NCBI GenBank assembly: GCA_014651175.1
Contig: BMWJ01000003.1
Span: 310,001 to 374,000, forward strand
DNA: 64,000 nt
From: Streptomyces clavifer
GTDB lineage: Bacteria > Actinomycetota > Actinomycetes > Streptomycetales > Streptomycetaceae
Reading direction: 5' to 3'
Part shown: positions 19,752 to 27,900 of the stretch, one piece after another
How the letters are laid out: the number at the start of each line of letters is the position of its first letter
How positions within the stretch are numbered: position 1 is the stretch's first letter
The notes under the pieces: generated by a model
Databases searched by the model: none
What the model was told of the DNA's origin: nothing
Seen by the model: only the letters and a program-made list of their open reading frames with translations
Made by a program: the position numbers and the translations under genes

Positions 19752-21167
19752 ATGTCCCGGACCCCCGCGCCGCCCCCCACGGACGCCCCCGCCTCCGCCC
19801 CCGTCGCCGACTCCGCCCTCACGCACGGTCTCAAACAGCGCCATCTGTCGATGATCGCCCTCGGGGGAGTCATCGGGGCCGGGCTGTTCGTCGGCTCCGG
19901 CGCCGGGATCGCCGCCGCCGGCCCTTCGATCGTCCTCGCCTACGGCATCTCCGGGCTGCTGGTCATGTTCGTGATGCGGATGCTCGGCGAGATGTCGGCC
20001 GCCAATCCGGCGTCGGGTTCCTTCTCCGTCCACGCCGAGCGGGCGATCGGTCCGTGGGCGGGCTTCACCGCCGGGTGGTCGTTCTGGGTGCTGCTCTGCG
20101 TCGCCGTCGGTCTGGAGGCCATCGGCGCCGCGAAGATCGTCACGGGCTGGCTGCCCGGCACCCCGGAGTGGGCCTGGGTCGCCCTCTTCATGCTGGTCTT
20201 CCTGGGCACGAACCTGGCGGCGGTGAAGAACTTCGGCGAGTTCGAATTCTGGTTCGCGGCGCTGAAGGTCGTCGCGATCACGCTCTTCCTGGTCCTCGGC
20301 GTGCTCGCGATCCTCGGCGTGCTGCCCGGCACGGACTCCCCCGGCGGCTCGAACCTCACCGGGGAGGGCGGCTTCCTGCCGAACGGCTCCGACGGATTCA
20401 TCATCGGACTGCTCGCCTCCGTGTTCGCGTACGGCGGTCTGGAGACCGTCACCATCGCCGCGGCGGAGTCCGAGAACCCGGTGCGGGGCGTGGCCAAGGC
20501 GGTGCGTACGGCGATGTGGCGGATCGCGGTCTTCTACGTCGGCTCGATGGCGGTCATCGTCACCCTCGTCCCGTGGGACGACCCGGAGGTCGCCGAGGTC
20601 GGCCCCTTCTACGCGGCCCTCGATCGGCTGGGCATCAGCGGCGCCGCGGAGATCATGAACGTGGTCATCCTGGTCGCCCTGCTCTCCGCGATGAACGCGA
20701 ACATCTACGGCGCTTCGCGCATGGCCCGTTCCCTCGTCGCACGCGGTCAGGGCCCCCGGCTGATCGGCACGGTCTCGTCCGGTGTCCCGCGCAACGCCGT
20801 GCTCGCCTCCTCCGTCTTCGGCTTCCTGTGCGTGCTGCTGAGCTACTGGCGCCCCGACGACGTCTTCCCGTGGCTGCTCAACATGATCGGCGCCGTGATC
20901 CTGGTCGTCTGGGTCTTCATCGCCGTCTCCCAGCTGATCCTGCGCAGCCGGCTGGAGCGCGAGTCGCCCGAGAAGCTCGTCGTACGGATGTGGCTCTTCC
21001 CGGTCCTGACGATCGTGGCGCTGCTCGCCATGGCGGGGATCTTCTTCCTGATGCTGCGCCAGCCCGAGACCCGCGACCAGCTGCTGGCGACCGGCGCGCT
21101 GACCGCGGTACTGATCGTGACGGGCCTGGTCCGGCAGAAGCGGGCGGAGCGCGGGGCGCGCACCTGA
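19752..21167 (+). CDS. Amino acid permease, APC superfamily, copy 3
   Basis: A 471-residue third paralogue, sharing LKQRHLSMIALGGVIGAGLF, NFGEFEFWFAALKVVAITLF and ESPEKLVVRMWLFP with the others. The start is taken at ATG 19752 (MSRTPAPPPTD) because the N-terminal tail then matches copies 1 and 2 in length; an upstream in-frame ATG at 19590 adds 54 unlike residues. It lies 182 bp after copy 2 on the same strand and 43 bp before the acetyltransferase, with which it may be co-transcribed. Confidence 0.87.
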   Translation: MSRTPAPPPTDAPASAPVADSALTHGLKQRHLSMIALGGVIGAGLFVGSGAGIAAAGPSIVLAYGISGLLVMFVMRMLGEMSAANPASGSFSVHAERAIGPWAGFTAGWSFWVLLCVAVGLEAIGAAKIVTGWLPGTPEWAWVALFMLVFLGTNLAAVKNFGEFEFWFAALKVVAITLFLVLGVLAILGVLPGTDSPGGSNLTGEGGFLPNGSDGFIIGLLASVFAYGGLETVTIAAAESENPVRGVAKAVRTAMWRIAVFYVGSMAVIVTLVPWDDPEVAEVGPFYAALDRLGISGAAEIMNVVILVALLSAMNANIYGASRMARSLVARGQGPRLIGTVSSGVPRNAVLASSVFGFLCVLLSYWRPDDVFPWLLNMIGAVILVVWVFIAVSQLILRSRLERESPEKLVVRMWLFPVLTIVALLAMAGIFFLMLRQPETRDQLLATGALTAVLIVTGLVRQKRAERGART

Positions 21168-21210
21168 AATTCCCGTGCCCCCCGCACGGGTCTTCTGGGA
21201 GAGTGCCCGG

Positions 21211-21879
21211 ATGAATCCCGCCCCCGTCCCCGCCGATCCCACGGTGCTGCACCCCATGCCCGGCCAGCCCAGGGTGGTGCAGCTGAAGCCCCTGGTCACC
21301 TCGCCCCTCATCGAGGTCGGCGAGTACTCGTACTACGACGACCCCGATGACGCGACGGCGTTCGAGACCCGCAACGTGCTGTACCACTACGGTCCGGAGA
21401 AGCTCGTCATCGGCAGGTTCTGCGCGCTGGGCACCGGGGTGCGGTTCCTCATGAACGGCGCCAACCACCGGATGGACGGCCCGTCCACGTTCCCGTTCCC
21501 CACCCTGGGCGGCTCCTGGGCCGACCACTTCGACCTGCTGACGGGTCTGCCGGGCCGGGGCGACACCGTGGTGGGCCACGACGTGTGGTTCGGTTACCGG
21601 TCGACCGTGATGCCGGGCGTGCGCATCGGCAACGGCGCGATCATCGCCGCGGGCGCGGTGGTCACCCGCGACGTCCCGGACTACGGGATCGTCGGCGGCA
21701 ACCCGGCGACACTGATCCGCACCCGTTACGACGACGCGGACATCGCCCGGCTGCTCGCCGTCGCCTGGTGGGACTGGCCCGCCGGGCACATCACCGAGCA
21801 CGTCCGCACGATCATGTCCGGCGGCATCGACGAGCTGGAGGCGGCCGCGCCCGGGGGCGCACCCCGGCCGGGACGCTGA
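21211..21879 (+). CDS. Vat/CatB-type xenobiotic O-acetyltransferase (left-handed beta-helix)
   Basis: A 222-residue acetyl-CoA-dependent acetyltransferase of the hexapeptide-repeat class. VGEYSYYDDP, VLYHYGPEKLVIGRFCAL and FLMNGANHRMDG (catalytic His) are the blocks shared by virginiamycin A acetyltransferases (Vat). DTVVGHDVWFGYRSTVMPGV and GNGAIIAAGAVVTRDV form the beta-helix coils, and IVGGNPA closes it. The ATG at 21211 follows GGGAGAG. Vat enzymes inactivate streptogramin A; many relatives have other or unknown acceptors, so resistance is a possibility only. Confidence 0.85.
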   Translation: MNPAPVPADPTVLHPMPGQPRVVQLKPLVTSPLIEVGEYSYYDDPDDATAFETRNVLYHYGPEKLVIGRFCALGTGVRFLMNGANHRMDGPSTFPFPTLGGSWADHFDLLTGLPGRGDTVVGHDVWFGYRSTVMPGVRIGNGAIIAAGAVVTRDVPDYGIVGGNPATLIRTRYDDADIARLLAVAWWDWPAGHITEHVRTIMSGGIDELEAAAPGGAPRPGR

Positions 21880-22045
21880 GCCCGACGAGCACCTCGCCCG
21901 GCAGCCACACGGAGGTACCGCACCGACCGGCCCGTCCTCGGGTCCCGGCCCGCACCCCTCCGGGCGGTCGGAGTTCGACACCCTCCGACGGCTCTACCCA
22001 CGCCCGTACACGCTGCCGCAAGCCTCCGGCCGCCCTGTAGTAACC

Positions 22046-22084
22046 CCTCGTGGCTTTGGTGGGTCTCCCACCAGAGCCACGAGG
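22046..22084 (+). promoter_or_regulatory. 18-bp hairpin overlapping the ribosome binding site of the phosphodiesterase gene
   Basis: Arms 22046-22063 and 22067-22084 pair over 18 bp (one G-T wobble) with a 3-nt TCT loop. The right arm ends in the GAGG that begins the GAGGAG ribosome site of the gene at 22092. It may be a terminator of upstream transcription, a translation-control hairpin, or both. Confidence 0.65.
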
Positions 22085-22091
22085 AGACAGC

Positions 22092-23156
22092 ATGTCCCAG
22101 CACCCCAGGCGCCGTTCGGTTCTCCTGGCCACGGCCGCCGTGTCGGCTGCCGCTGCGGCCCCGGCCGGCGCGGCCACGTCCGGCGGCACCCGCAGGCCCC
22201 GCGGTCCGCTCGTCATCGGCCACCGGGGCGCGGCCGGCTGGCGGCCCGAACACACCGCCTCCGCGTACACGTTCGCGGTGCGCGCCGGGGCCGACTGGAT
22301 CGAGCCCGACCTCGTCCCGACGAAGGACCACGTCCTGGTCGTGCGCCACGAGAACGAGATCTCGGGTACGACGGACGTGGCCCGTCATCCGGAGTTCGCC
22401 GGCCGCCGCACCACGAAGACGGTGGACGGCCGTGCCGTCACCGGCTGGTTCACCGAGGACTTCACCCTCGCCGAGCTGAAGACCCTGCGCGCCGTGGAGC
22501 GGTTGCCCCTGGTCCGCAACCGCAACACGGTCTTCGACGGACGCGAGCAGGTCATGACCTTCCAGGAGGTCGTGGACCTGGCCCGCGCACTGTCGAAGGA
22601 GCACGGCCGCCGGATCACGGTGTTCCCCGAGACGAAGCACCCGACGTACTTCCGTTCGATAGGCCTGCCGCTGGAACCGGAGCTGGTGCGGGCCGCCCGC
22701 CGCAACCGCCTCACCGCCCGGGACTGCGTCGTCCAGTCCTTCGAGCCGTCCAGCCTCCACCTGGTGGCGGAGGCGCGGCTCGGTCTCCCGCTCTGGCAGG
22801 CACTGGGCGCGAGCGGCGGTCCGTACGGCCATCCGGTCACCTACCAGGAGATGGCGACGCCGGCCGGGCTGCGCGAGATCGCCTCGTACGCGCAGTGGAT
22901 CGGGCCCGATAAGTCGTCGCTCGTGCCCCCGCTCACCCTGCTGGCCGACGCCCACGCGGCGGGGCTGAAGGTCGGTGCGTACACCTTCCGCGCCGAGAAC
23001 CAGTACCTCCCGGCGGCGTACCGCAGGGGCACCGTACCGGCCCAATTCGGTGACGCCTTCGCGGAGTACGCCTTCCACTTCGGCCAGGGGGTGGACGCGG
23101 TCGTCACGGACTTCCCGGACCTGGCGGCGACGGCGCGCGACAGCCTCCGGTCCTAG
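22092..23156 (+). CDS. Exported glycerophosphodiester phosphodiesterase
   Basis: A 354-residue protein that hydrolyses glycerophosphodiesters to glycerol 3-phosphate and an alcohol outside the membrane. The N-terminus MSQHPRRRSVLLATAAV is a twin-arginine type signal ending near AGA-AT. GDPD motifs follow: VIGHRGAAGWRPEHTASAY, GADWIEPDLVPTKD, VVRHENEISGTTDV, then FPETKH and VQSFEPSSL, the glycerophosphodiesterase core with metal-binding Glu/Asp residues. The ATG at 22092 follows GAGGAG. A hairpin overlaps that site, and the stop codon lies inside a second hairpin. Confidence 0.92.
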   Translation: MSQHPRRRSVLLATAAVSAAAAAPAGAATSGGTRRPRGPLVIGHRGAAGWRPEHTASAYTFAVRAGADWIEPDLVPTKDHVLVVRHENEISGTTDVARHPEFAGRRTTKTVDGRAVTGWFTEDFTLAELKTLRAVERLPLVRNRNTVFDGREQVMTFQEVVDLARALSKEHGRRITVFPETKHPTYFRSIGLPLEPELVRAARRNRLTARDCVVQSFEPSSLHLVAEARLGLPLWQALGASGGPYGHPVTYQEMATPAGLREIASYAQWIGPDKSSLVPPLTLLADAHAAGLKVGAYTFRAENQYLPAAYRRGTVPAQFGDAFAEYAFHFGQGVDAVVTDFPDLAATARDSLRS

Positions 23157-23168
23157 GTCCGGAGGCTG
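23141..23168 (+). terminator. Terminator overlapping the phosphodiesterase stop codon
   Basis: CAGCCTCCGG/CCGGAGGCTG (23141-23150 and 23159-23168) is a perfect 10-bp stem; its loop contains the TAG stop (23154-23156). Confidence 0.7.
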
Positions 23169-23203
23169 ATCACTTTCCGACCTTCCTGCTGCTAGCCTGC
23201 AGA

Positions 23204-23218
23204 TGCGAACAACTTGCA
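23204..23218. promoter_or_regulatory. Nur (nickel-responsive) box-like site upstream of sodF
   Basis: TGCGA-ACAAC-TTGCA differs by one base from the dyad TGCAA-N5-TTGCA that I recall for the Nur box of Streptomyces. It lies 36 bp before the sodF start, as expected for nickel-dependent repression of sodF. Confidence 0.65.
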
Positions 23219-23253
23219 ATAACAACACGCCAGCAGCTGGAGGGTTCGAACCC

Positions 23254-23895
23254 ATGGCCACGTACACGCTTCCGGAACTCCCGTACGACTACGCGGCGCT
23301 CGAACCGGTCATCAACCCGCAGATCGTCGAGCTCCACCACGACAAGCACCACGCGGCGTACGTCAAGGGCGCGAACGACACCCTGGAGCAGCTGGAAGAG
23401 GCCCGGGACAAGGAGGCCTGGGGTGCGATCAACGGCCTCCAGAAGAACCTCGCCTTCCACCTCTCGGGCCACATCCTGCACTCGATCTACTGGCACAACA
23501 TGACCGGTGACGGCGGCGGCGAGCCCCTCGCCGCGGACGGTGTGGGCGACCTGGCCGACGCGATCACCGAGTCCTTCGGCTCGTACGCGGGCTTCAAGTC
23601 CCAGCTGACGAAGGCCGCGGCGACCACGCAGGGTTCGGGCTGGGGCGTCCTGGCGTACGAACCGGTGAGCGGCCGGCTGATCGTCGAGCAGGTCTACGAC
23701 CACCAGGGCAACGTCGGCCAGGGCTCGGTCCCGATCCTGGTCTTCGACGCCTGGGAGCACGCGTTCTACCTGCAGTACAAGAACCAGAAGGTCGACTTCA
23801 TCGAGGCGATGTGGCGCGTCGTGAACTGGCAGGACGTGGCCAAGCGGTACGCCGCCGCCAAGGAGCGCGCGGACGTGCTCCTGCTGGCCCCCTGA
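23254..23895 (+). CDS. sodF: Fe (or Fe/Zn, Mn) superoxide dismutase
   Basis: Cytoplasmic superoxide detoxification. The 213-residue protein opens [20 protein letters not shown]. The metal ligands of the Fe/Mn family are visible: His28 in [10 protein letters not shown], a His in [13 protein letters not shown], and Asp and His in [13 protein letters not shown]. The ATG at 23254 follows GGAGGG. In Streptomyces sodF is shut off by nickel-loaded Nur while the nickel enzyme takes over; a Nur-like box sits upstream here. Fe versus Mn cannot be settled by reading. Confidence 0.94.
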   Translation: MATYTLPELPYDYAALEPVINPQIVELHHDKHHAAYVKGANDTLEQLEEARDKEAWGAINGLQKNLAFHLSGHILHSIYWHNMTGDGGGEPLAADGVGDLADAITESFGSYAGFKSQLTKAAATTQGSGWGVLAYEPVSGRLIVEQVYDHQGNVGQGSVPILVFDAWEHAFYLQYKNQKVDFIEAMWRVVNWQDVAKRYAAAKERADVLLLAP

Positions 23896-23957
23896 CGGCC
23901 TCCGGGCGTCCTGCCTCGTGATCGTCTTCTCAACCTTCACCCGGCAGGCGGATCAAC

Positions 23958-23996
23958 GGAGAATCCCCGCGAGGACATGACTCGCGGGGGTTCTCC
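23958..23996. terminator. Terminator between sodF and the PLP decarboxylase
   Basis: A 16-bp inverted repeat with one G-T wobble (23958-23973 and 23981-23996) and a 7-nt loop, in a convergent interval, 62 bp after the sodF stop. Confidence 0.8.
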
Positions 23997-24082
23997 CATG
24001 TCCGGGGGCCTCACGCCCGAGAGCGTCGCGCTTGTGCGCCGGGTGCGGCGCCGCGTGCGCCGGCGCGGGGCCCGGGCCGCCC

Positions 24083-25594
24083 TCAGACGTGGAACACGGA
24101 GCCGATGAACTCCGCGAGCAGCCGCTCCTTGAGCGCCTGCGGCAGGGCGTCGAGCAGGACGAGCACGGGGGCCGTCCTGCCGGGCAGTCCTGCGCCGCCG
24201 CCGAGTCCGGCGAAGGCGAGGACGGCCGCGACCTCCTCCGGTCCGAGGGTCTGCGGGTCCAGCCCGGCGGCGAGTTCGGCGAGTCCGGGGTCGACGGTGA
24301 CCGGCGGCAGGCCGCGGGCCTTCGCCAGGGCCGCCGCGAGGTCGTCGAGCAGGGCGTCGACCCGGCCGACCGTGGCGGGGGTGAGCGTGAGGTGCAGGTT
24401 GGGCGGCAGGCCGTCGAAGGAGAGCTGGGGCTGGAGGTACCAGCCGAGCGCACGCATCTCGTCGGCGAGGTGCAGCAGCAGGCTGAGGTCGGGAGCGCCG
24501 TGAGCACCGGCAACCGCTTCGCAGCCGCCCTCCCCCAGGACGGTGAAGGCGACGAGCCCGGCGCCGGGTTCGCCGAGCACCCGCACGCCACCCGTCGCCC
24601 TCAGCCCGGCCAGCAGCCGGTCCGAGGCCTCGGCGACCCGGCCCGCGAGGGCGGTGTAGCCCTCCTCCCCCACGTGCTGGAGCACCGCCCAGGCCTGGGC
24701 CAGCAGACCACCGGACTTGGTGCCCTGCACGGTCGGGTTGACGACGGGGTAGCCGGGCCAGCCGGCGTGCGCGAAGTACTGGTGGCGGCGGAGCTCGGTG
24801 TCCCGGTAGAGGACCACGGAGGCGCCCTTGTCGGCGTACGCGTACTTGTGCAGGTCCACGGAGAGCGAGGTGACGCCGGGCACCGACAGGTCGAAGGGCG
24901 GCACCTCGCGCCCCGCGCGCCGCAGGTAGGGCAGGATCCAGCCGCCGATGCAGGCGTCCACATGACAGAGCACCCCGGCCTCGGCGGCGGCTGCGGCGAT
25001 CTCCGCGACGGGGTCGATCACCCCGTGGGCGTACGAGGGCGCCGAGGCGACCACGAGGACGGTGCGGTCGGTGAGCGCGGCGGCCACGGCGTCGGCGTCG
25101 GCGCGGAAGGTGGCCGGGTCGACGGGCACCACGACCGTTTCCACACCCAGGTAGGCGGCGGCCTTGTGGAAGGCCGCGTGAGCGGTGGAGGGCATCACCA
25201 GCTGGGGGTCGGTGACGCCGCGGACCGACCGGGCGTGGTCACGGGCGGTCTTGACGGCGAGCAGGATGCTCTCCGTGCCGCCGCTGGTGAACGTGCCCTG
25301 GGCGCCGGGGGCACCGAGCAGGGCGGCGACCGCCGCGACCAGGTCGTTCTCCAGCCGGGCGACGCTCGGGAAGACCGTCGGGTCGAGTCCGTTGACCGTC
25401 GCGAAGGCGGTGTACGCCTCCGCCGCCAGCTCGTCCAGGCCGTCCAGGCCCGCGTCGTAGACGTAGGCGAAGGTGCGGCCTCCCCGGGTGGGCGCGTCGG
25501 ACTCGCGCAGGGCCCGCAGTTCGGCGAGGACGTCGGCGGCGGGGCGTCCGTCGGGCAGGGCGCGGGCGGGAGCGGATGCGGGGTCAGTCGGCAC
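24083..25594 (-). CDS. PLP-dependent decarboxylase / S1P-lyase-like protein
   Basis: A 503-residue group II decarboxylase-fold enzyme. TFTSGGTESILLAVKTAR is the cofactor phosphate region, CHVDACIGGWILPYLRRAG holds the conserved Asp, and SLSVDLHKYAYADKGASVVL carries the PLP lysine in the arrangement typical of sphingosine-1-phosphate-lyase-like and glutamate-decarboxylase-like proteins. Actinobacterial members are often annotated as aspartate or glutamate decarboxylases; the substrate is not evident. The GTG at 25594 overlaps the transporter's stop by 11 bp, indicating translational coupling with that gene. Confidence 0.85.
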   Translation of the reverse strand: MPTDPASAPARALPDGRPAADVLAELRALRESDAPTRGGRTFAYVYDAGLDGLDELAAEAYTAFATVNGLDPTVFPSVARLENDLVAAVAALLGAPGAQGTFTSGGTESILLAVKTARDHARSVRGVTDPQLVMPSTAHAAFHKAAAYLGVETVVVPVDPATFRADADAVAAALTDRTVLVVASAPSYAHGVIDPVAEIAAAAAEAGVLCHVDACIGGWILPYLRRAGREVPPFDLSVPGVTSLSVDLHKYAYADKGASVVLYRDTELRRHQYFAHAGWPGYPVVNPTVQGTKSGGLLAQAWAVLQHVGEEGYTALAGRVAEASDRLLAGLRATGGVRVLGEPGAGLVAFTVLGEGGCEAVAGAHGAPDLSLLLHLADEMRALGWYLQPQLSFDGLPPNLHLTLTPATVGRVDALLDDLAAALAKARGLPPVTVDPGLAELAAGLDPQTLGPEEVAAVLAFAGLGGGAGLPGRTAPVLVLLDALPQALKERLLAEFIGSVFHV

Positions 25595-26966
25595 GGGCTG
25601 GCTCTTCCTCGAGGGGGACGGGCTCGGTCGGGGGCTCGTGGTAGCGGTGCAGCAGCCAGAGGCTGGCGAGCGCGAGGACGGCGGGCAGCACGCTCATCCC
25701 CGCTGTGATCCCGGTCAGCGCGGCGTCCGGCTGGTCCACGTGGTGGGCGGCGTCGGAGGAGCGGAAGCCCGTCACGGCCAGGACCAGGGCGAACACCCCG
25801 GCGCCCAGGGCGAAGGCCAGGGTCTCGGCGGCGGTCCACAACCCGGTGAAGGTCGCGGCCCGCCGCTTTCCGGTGCGGGCGGCGTCGGCGGCCAGGGTGT
25901 CCGCGAGCATCGTCAGGGGGAGCAGTTGCAGCCCGGCGTAGGCGATGCCGACGAGGACGACCGCCGCGTAGCCGACGGCGGGGCCGCCGGTACCGGTGAA
26001 GGCGAGGACCACCGCCCCCGCGGTGTAGAGCAGGGACGCGCACCACTGGGCGTACGTCACACCCCTGCGGCGGGCCAGCCGGTTCCAGAGCGGCATGCAC
26101 AGGACCAGCGGGCCGATCAGACAGGCGAACAGCGGCGTGACCGCGCCGGCCGAGCCGAGGGTGTACGTGGCGAAGTACTGGACGCCCGCGAGCATCACGC
26201 CGATCGCGAGGGCCTGCAGGGTCCACATCCCGGCCAGGTACAGGAAGGGGCGGTGGGAGCGGGCGGTGGCGAGCTGGGCCCGCAGGGAGGGCTCGGCCTC
26301 GCTGCGGGCGACCGCCGGGGCCCGCCGGGTGGCGGCCCACGCCCCGAACATGCCGACGGCCAGCAGCACCGCGACGGCGATGCCCATCAGCCGGTAGCTC
26401 TCCGGGGTGTCCCCGTCGGCGTGCGCGATCGCGGGGGCGAGCGCGCCGGACAGCAGGATCGCGACGCCGAGGAACCCCACCCGCCAGCCCAGGACGCGAC
26501 CGCGCTCCTGCGGGTCCTCGGTCATCTCGGCGGGCATCGTCACGTACGGGACCTGGAAGACGGCGTACGCCGTGGCGGCGAGCAGGAACAGGACGGCGAC
26601 GTACCCGGCGGCCGCGGCGCCCCGGAGCGGGGGCGCGGCGAAGATCAGCGCGAAGAGCGGCGGCAGGGTGCAGGCGCCGATCAGCAGGAACGGGCGGCGC
26701 GGTCCGCCGCGCAGTGCGCTGCGGTCGGAGAGGGCGCCGACCAGCGGGTTGATCAGGACGTCCCAGGCCTTGGGCAGGAAGACCGCGGCCCCGGCGACGG
26801 CGGCGGGCACGGCGAGGACGTTGGTGAGGTAGTAGAGGAGGATCAGGCCGGGCACGGTGGCGAAGGTGCCGGTGCACAGGGAGCCGAGTCCGTAGCCGAC
26901 CCGCACGGTGCGAGGCAGCGGCGTGGCTGCGTCCTGAGGGGTGGCGGCTGGCATGGGCCAGAGCAT
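25584..26966 (-). CDS. MFS transporter, GPH (sugar/cation symporter) type
   Basis: A 460-residue, 12-TM transporter. VGYGLGSLCTGTF, PKAWDVLINPLVGALSDRS and GGPRRPFLLIGA are typical of the glycoside-pentoside-hexuronide/cation symporter branch, and VPYVTMPAEMTEDPQERGRV is the second conserved block. The start is either ATG 26966 or ATG 26954; neither has a strong ribosome site, and the frame remains open to 27191. It is translationally coupled to the downstream decarboxylase, so it may move that enzyme's substrate or product. A complex hairpin separates it from the upstream gene. Confidence 0.85.
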   Translation of the reverse strand: MLWPMPAATPQDAATPLPRTVRVGYGLGSLCTGTFATVPGLILLYYLTNVLAVPAAVAGAAVFLPKAWDVLINPLVGALSDRSALRGGPRRPFLLIGACTLPPLFALIFAAPPLRGAAAAGYVAVLFLLAATAYAVFQVPYVTMPAEMTEDPQERGRVLGWRVGFLGVAILLSGALAPAIAHADGDTPESYRLMGIAVAVLLAVGMFGAWAATRRAPAVARSEAEPSLRAQLATARSHRPFLYLAGMWTLQALAIGVMLAGVQYFATYTLGSAGAVTPLFACLIGPLVLCMPLWNRLARRRGVTYAQWCASLLYTAGAVVLAFTGTGGPAVGYAAVVLVGIAYAGLQLLPLTMLADTLAADAARTGKRRAATFTGLWTAAETLAFALGAGVFALVLAVTGFRSSDAAHHVDQPDAALTGITAGMSVLPAVLALASLWLLHRYHEPPTEPVPLEEEPARAD

Positions 26967-27015
26967 GAACGACGGTCCGAGCGGTCGGCAAGGCCTCGCC
27001 CGGAGGGAATCGGGA

Positions 27016-27097
27016 ACGCGGTACGCCGCGGGTCCCGACGGCGCCGGGACGCGGTACGCCGCGGGTCCCGGGAATCCCGGGCCCGCGGCGTACCGCG
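27016..27097. repeat. Three-arm repeat: two direct copies plus an inverted copy
   Basis: A 22-bp sequence occurs twice in direct orientation (27016-27037 and 27049-27070). Its inverted copy (27076-27097) pairs with the second over 22 bp with one bulged base and a 3-nt AAT loop. The element sits between two minus-strand genes (stop at 27107, start at 26966), so it can act as a terminator with an alternative pairing partner. Confidence 0.75.
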
Positions 27098-27106
27098 CGG
27101 GGCGGG

Positions 27107-27757
27107 TCAGTCGAAGACGGGGCCCTGCGTACGCGTCCGCTTGATCTCGTAGAAGCCGGGGATCGACGCCACCAGCAGCGTGCCGTCCCACAGCTTCGCC
27201 GCGTCCTCGCCCTTCGGGGCGGGGGTGACGACCGGTCCGAAGAAGGCGATCTGCTCACCGTCGGGGCCCGGCACGGCGATGACCGGGGTGCCGACGTCCT
27301 GGCCGACCTTGTCGATGCCCTCCTGGTGGGAGGCGCGCAGCTCGGCGTCGTACGCGTCGGAGTCGGCGTACTCGGCGAGCTCCACCGGAAGGCCGACGTC
27401 CTCCAGCGACGCCACGACGGCCTCGCGGGTGGGTCCCTCGCCCTTGTTGTGGAAGCGGGTTCCCATGGCCGTGTACAGAGGGCCGACGACCTCGTCGCCG
27501 TGCTTCTCGCGGGCGGCGACCACGACGCGGACCGGGCCCCACGCCTTGGTGGCCAGCATGTCCCGGTACTCCTCGGGCAGCTCGTCCAGCCGGTTCTCGT
27601 TGAGGACGGCCAGGCTCATCACGTGCCAGCGGACCTCGACGTCACGGACCTTCTCCACCTCCAGCATCCAGCGGGAGGTCATCCAGGCCCAGGGACAGAG
27701 CGGGTCGAACCAGAAGTCCGCGGGCGTCCTGCCGTTCGACGTGCTGTTCTCGGGCAT
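27107..27757 (-). CDS. DsbA-fold oxidoreductase, mycothiol-dependent nitroreductase (Rv2466c) family, CPWA variant
   Basis: A 216-residue thioredoxin-fold protein. ADFWFDPLCPWAWMTSRW, HVMSLAVLNENRLDELPEEY and AWGPVRVVVAA follow Mycobacterium Rv2466c closely, as do YTAMGTRFHN and DVGTPVIAV. Rv2466c has a CPWC active site as I recall; here Cys21 is kept but the second position is Ala24, making a monothiol site. The ATG at 27757 follows GAGGAG. The family uses mycothiol/mycoredoxin in the actinobacterial cytoplasm. Next gene upstream is divergent pepN. Confidence 0.88.
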   Translation of the reverse strand: MPENSTSNGRTPADFWFDPLCPWAWMTSRWMLEVEKVRDVEVRWHVMSLAVLNENRLDELPEEYRDMLATKAWGPVRVVVAAREKHGDEVVGPLYTAMGTRFHNKGEGPTREAVVASLEDVGLPVELAEYADSDAYDAELRASHQEGIDKVGQDVGTPVIAVPGPDGEQIAFFGPVVTPAPKGEDAAKLWDGTLLVASIPGFYEIKRTRTQGPVFD

Positions 27758-27900
27758 ATCTCTCCTCAGAAGGTCGTCTCGCACCTGGGGTCGGAACGCC
27801 ACGGGGCGCTCCCACCATTCCCGCTCACCGGCGCCGGCGGCCGCATGGGAGGATCCAGGGTGTTCGAATAAGCAGTAAATGAGTCACAAAGGAGTGCTCC

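Noticed and set aside
21880-22091. PHO box upstream of the glycerophosphodiesterase
   Set aside because: I looked for GTTCACC-type direct repeats and found none in this interval.
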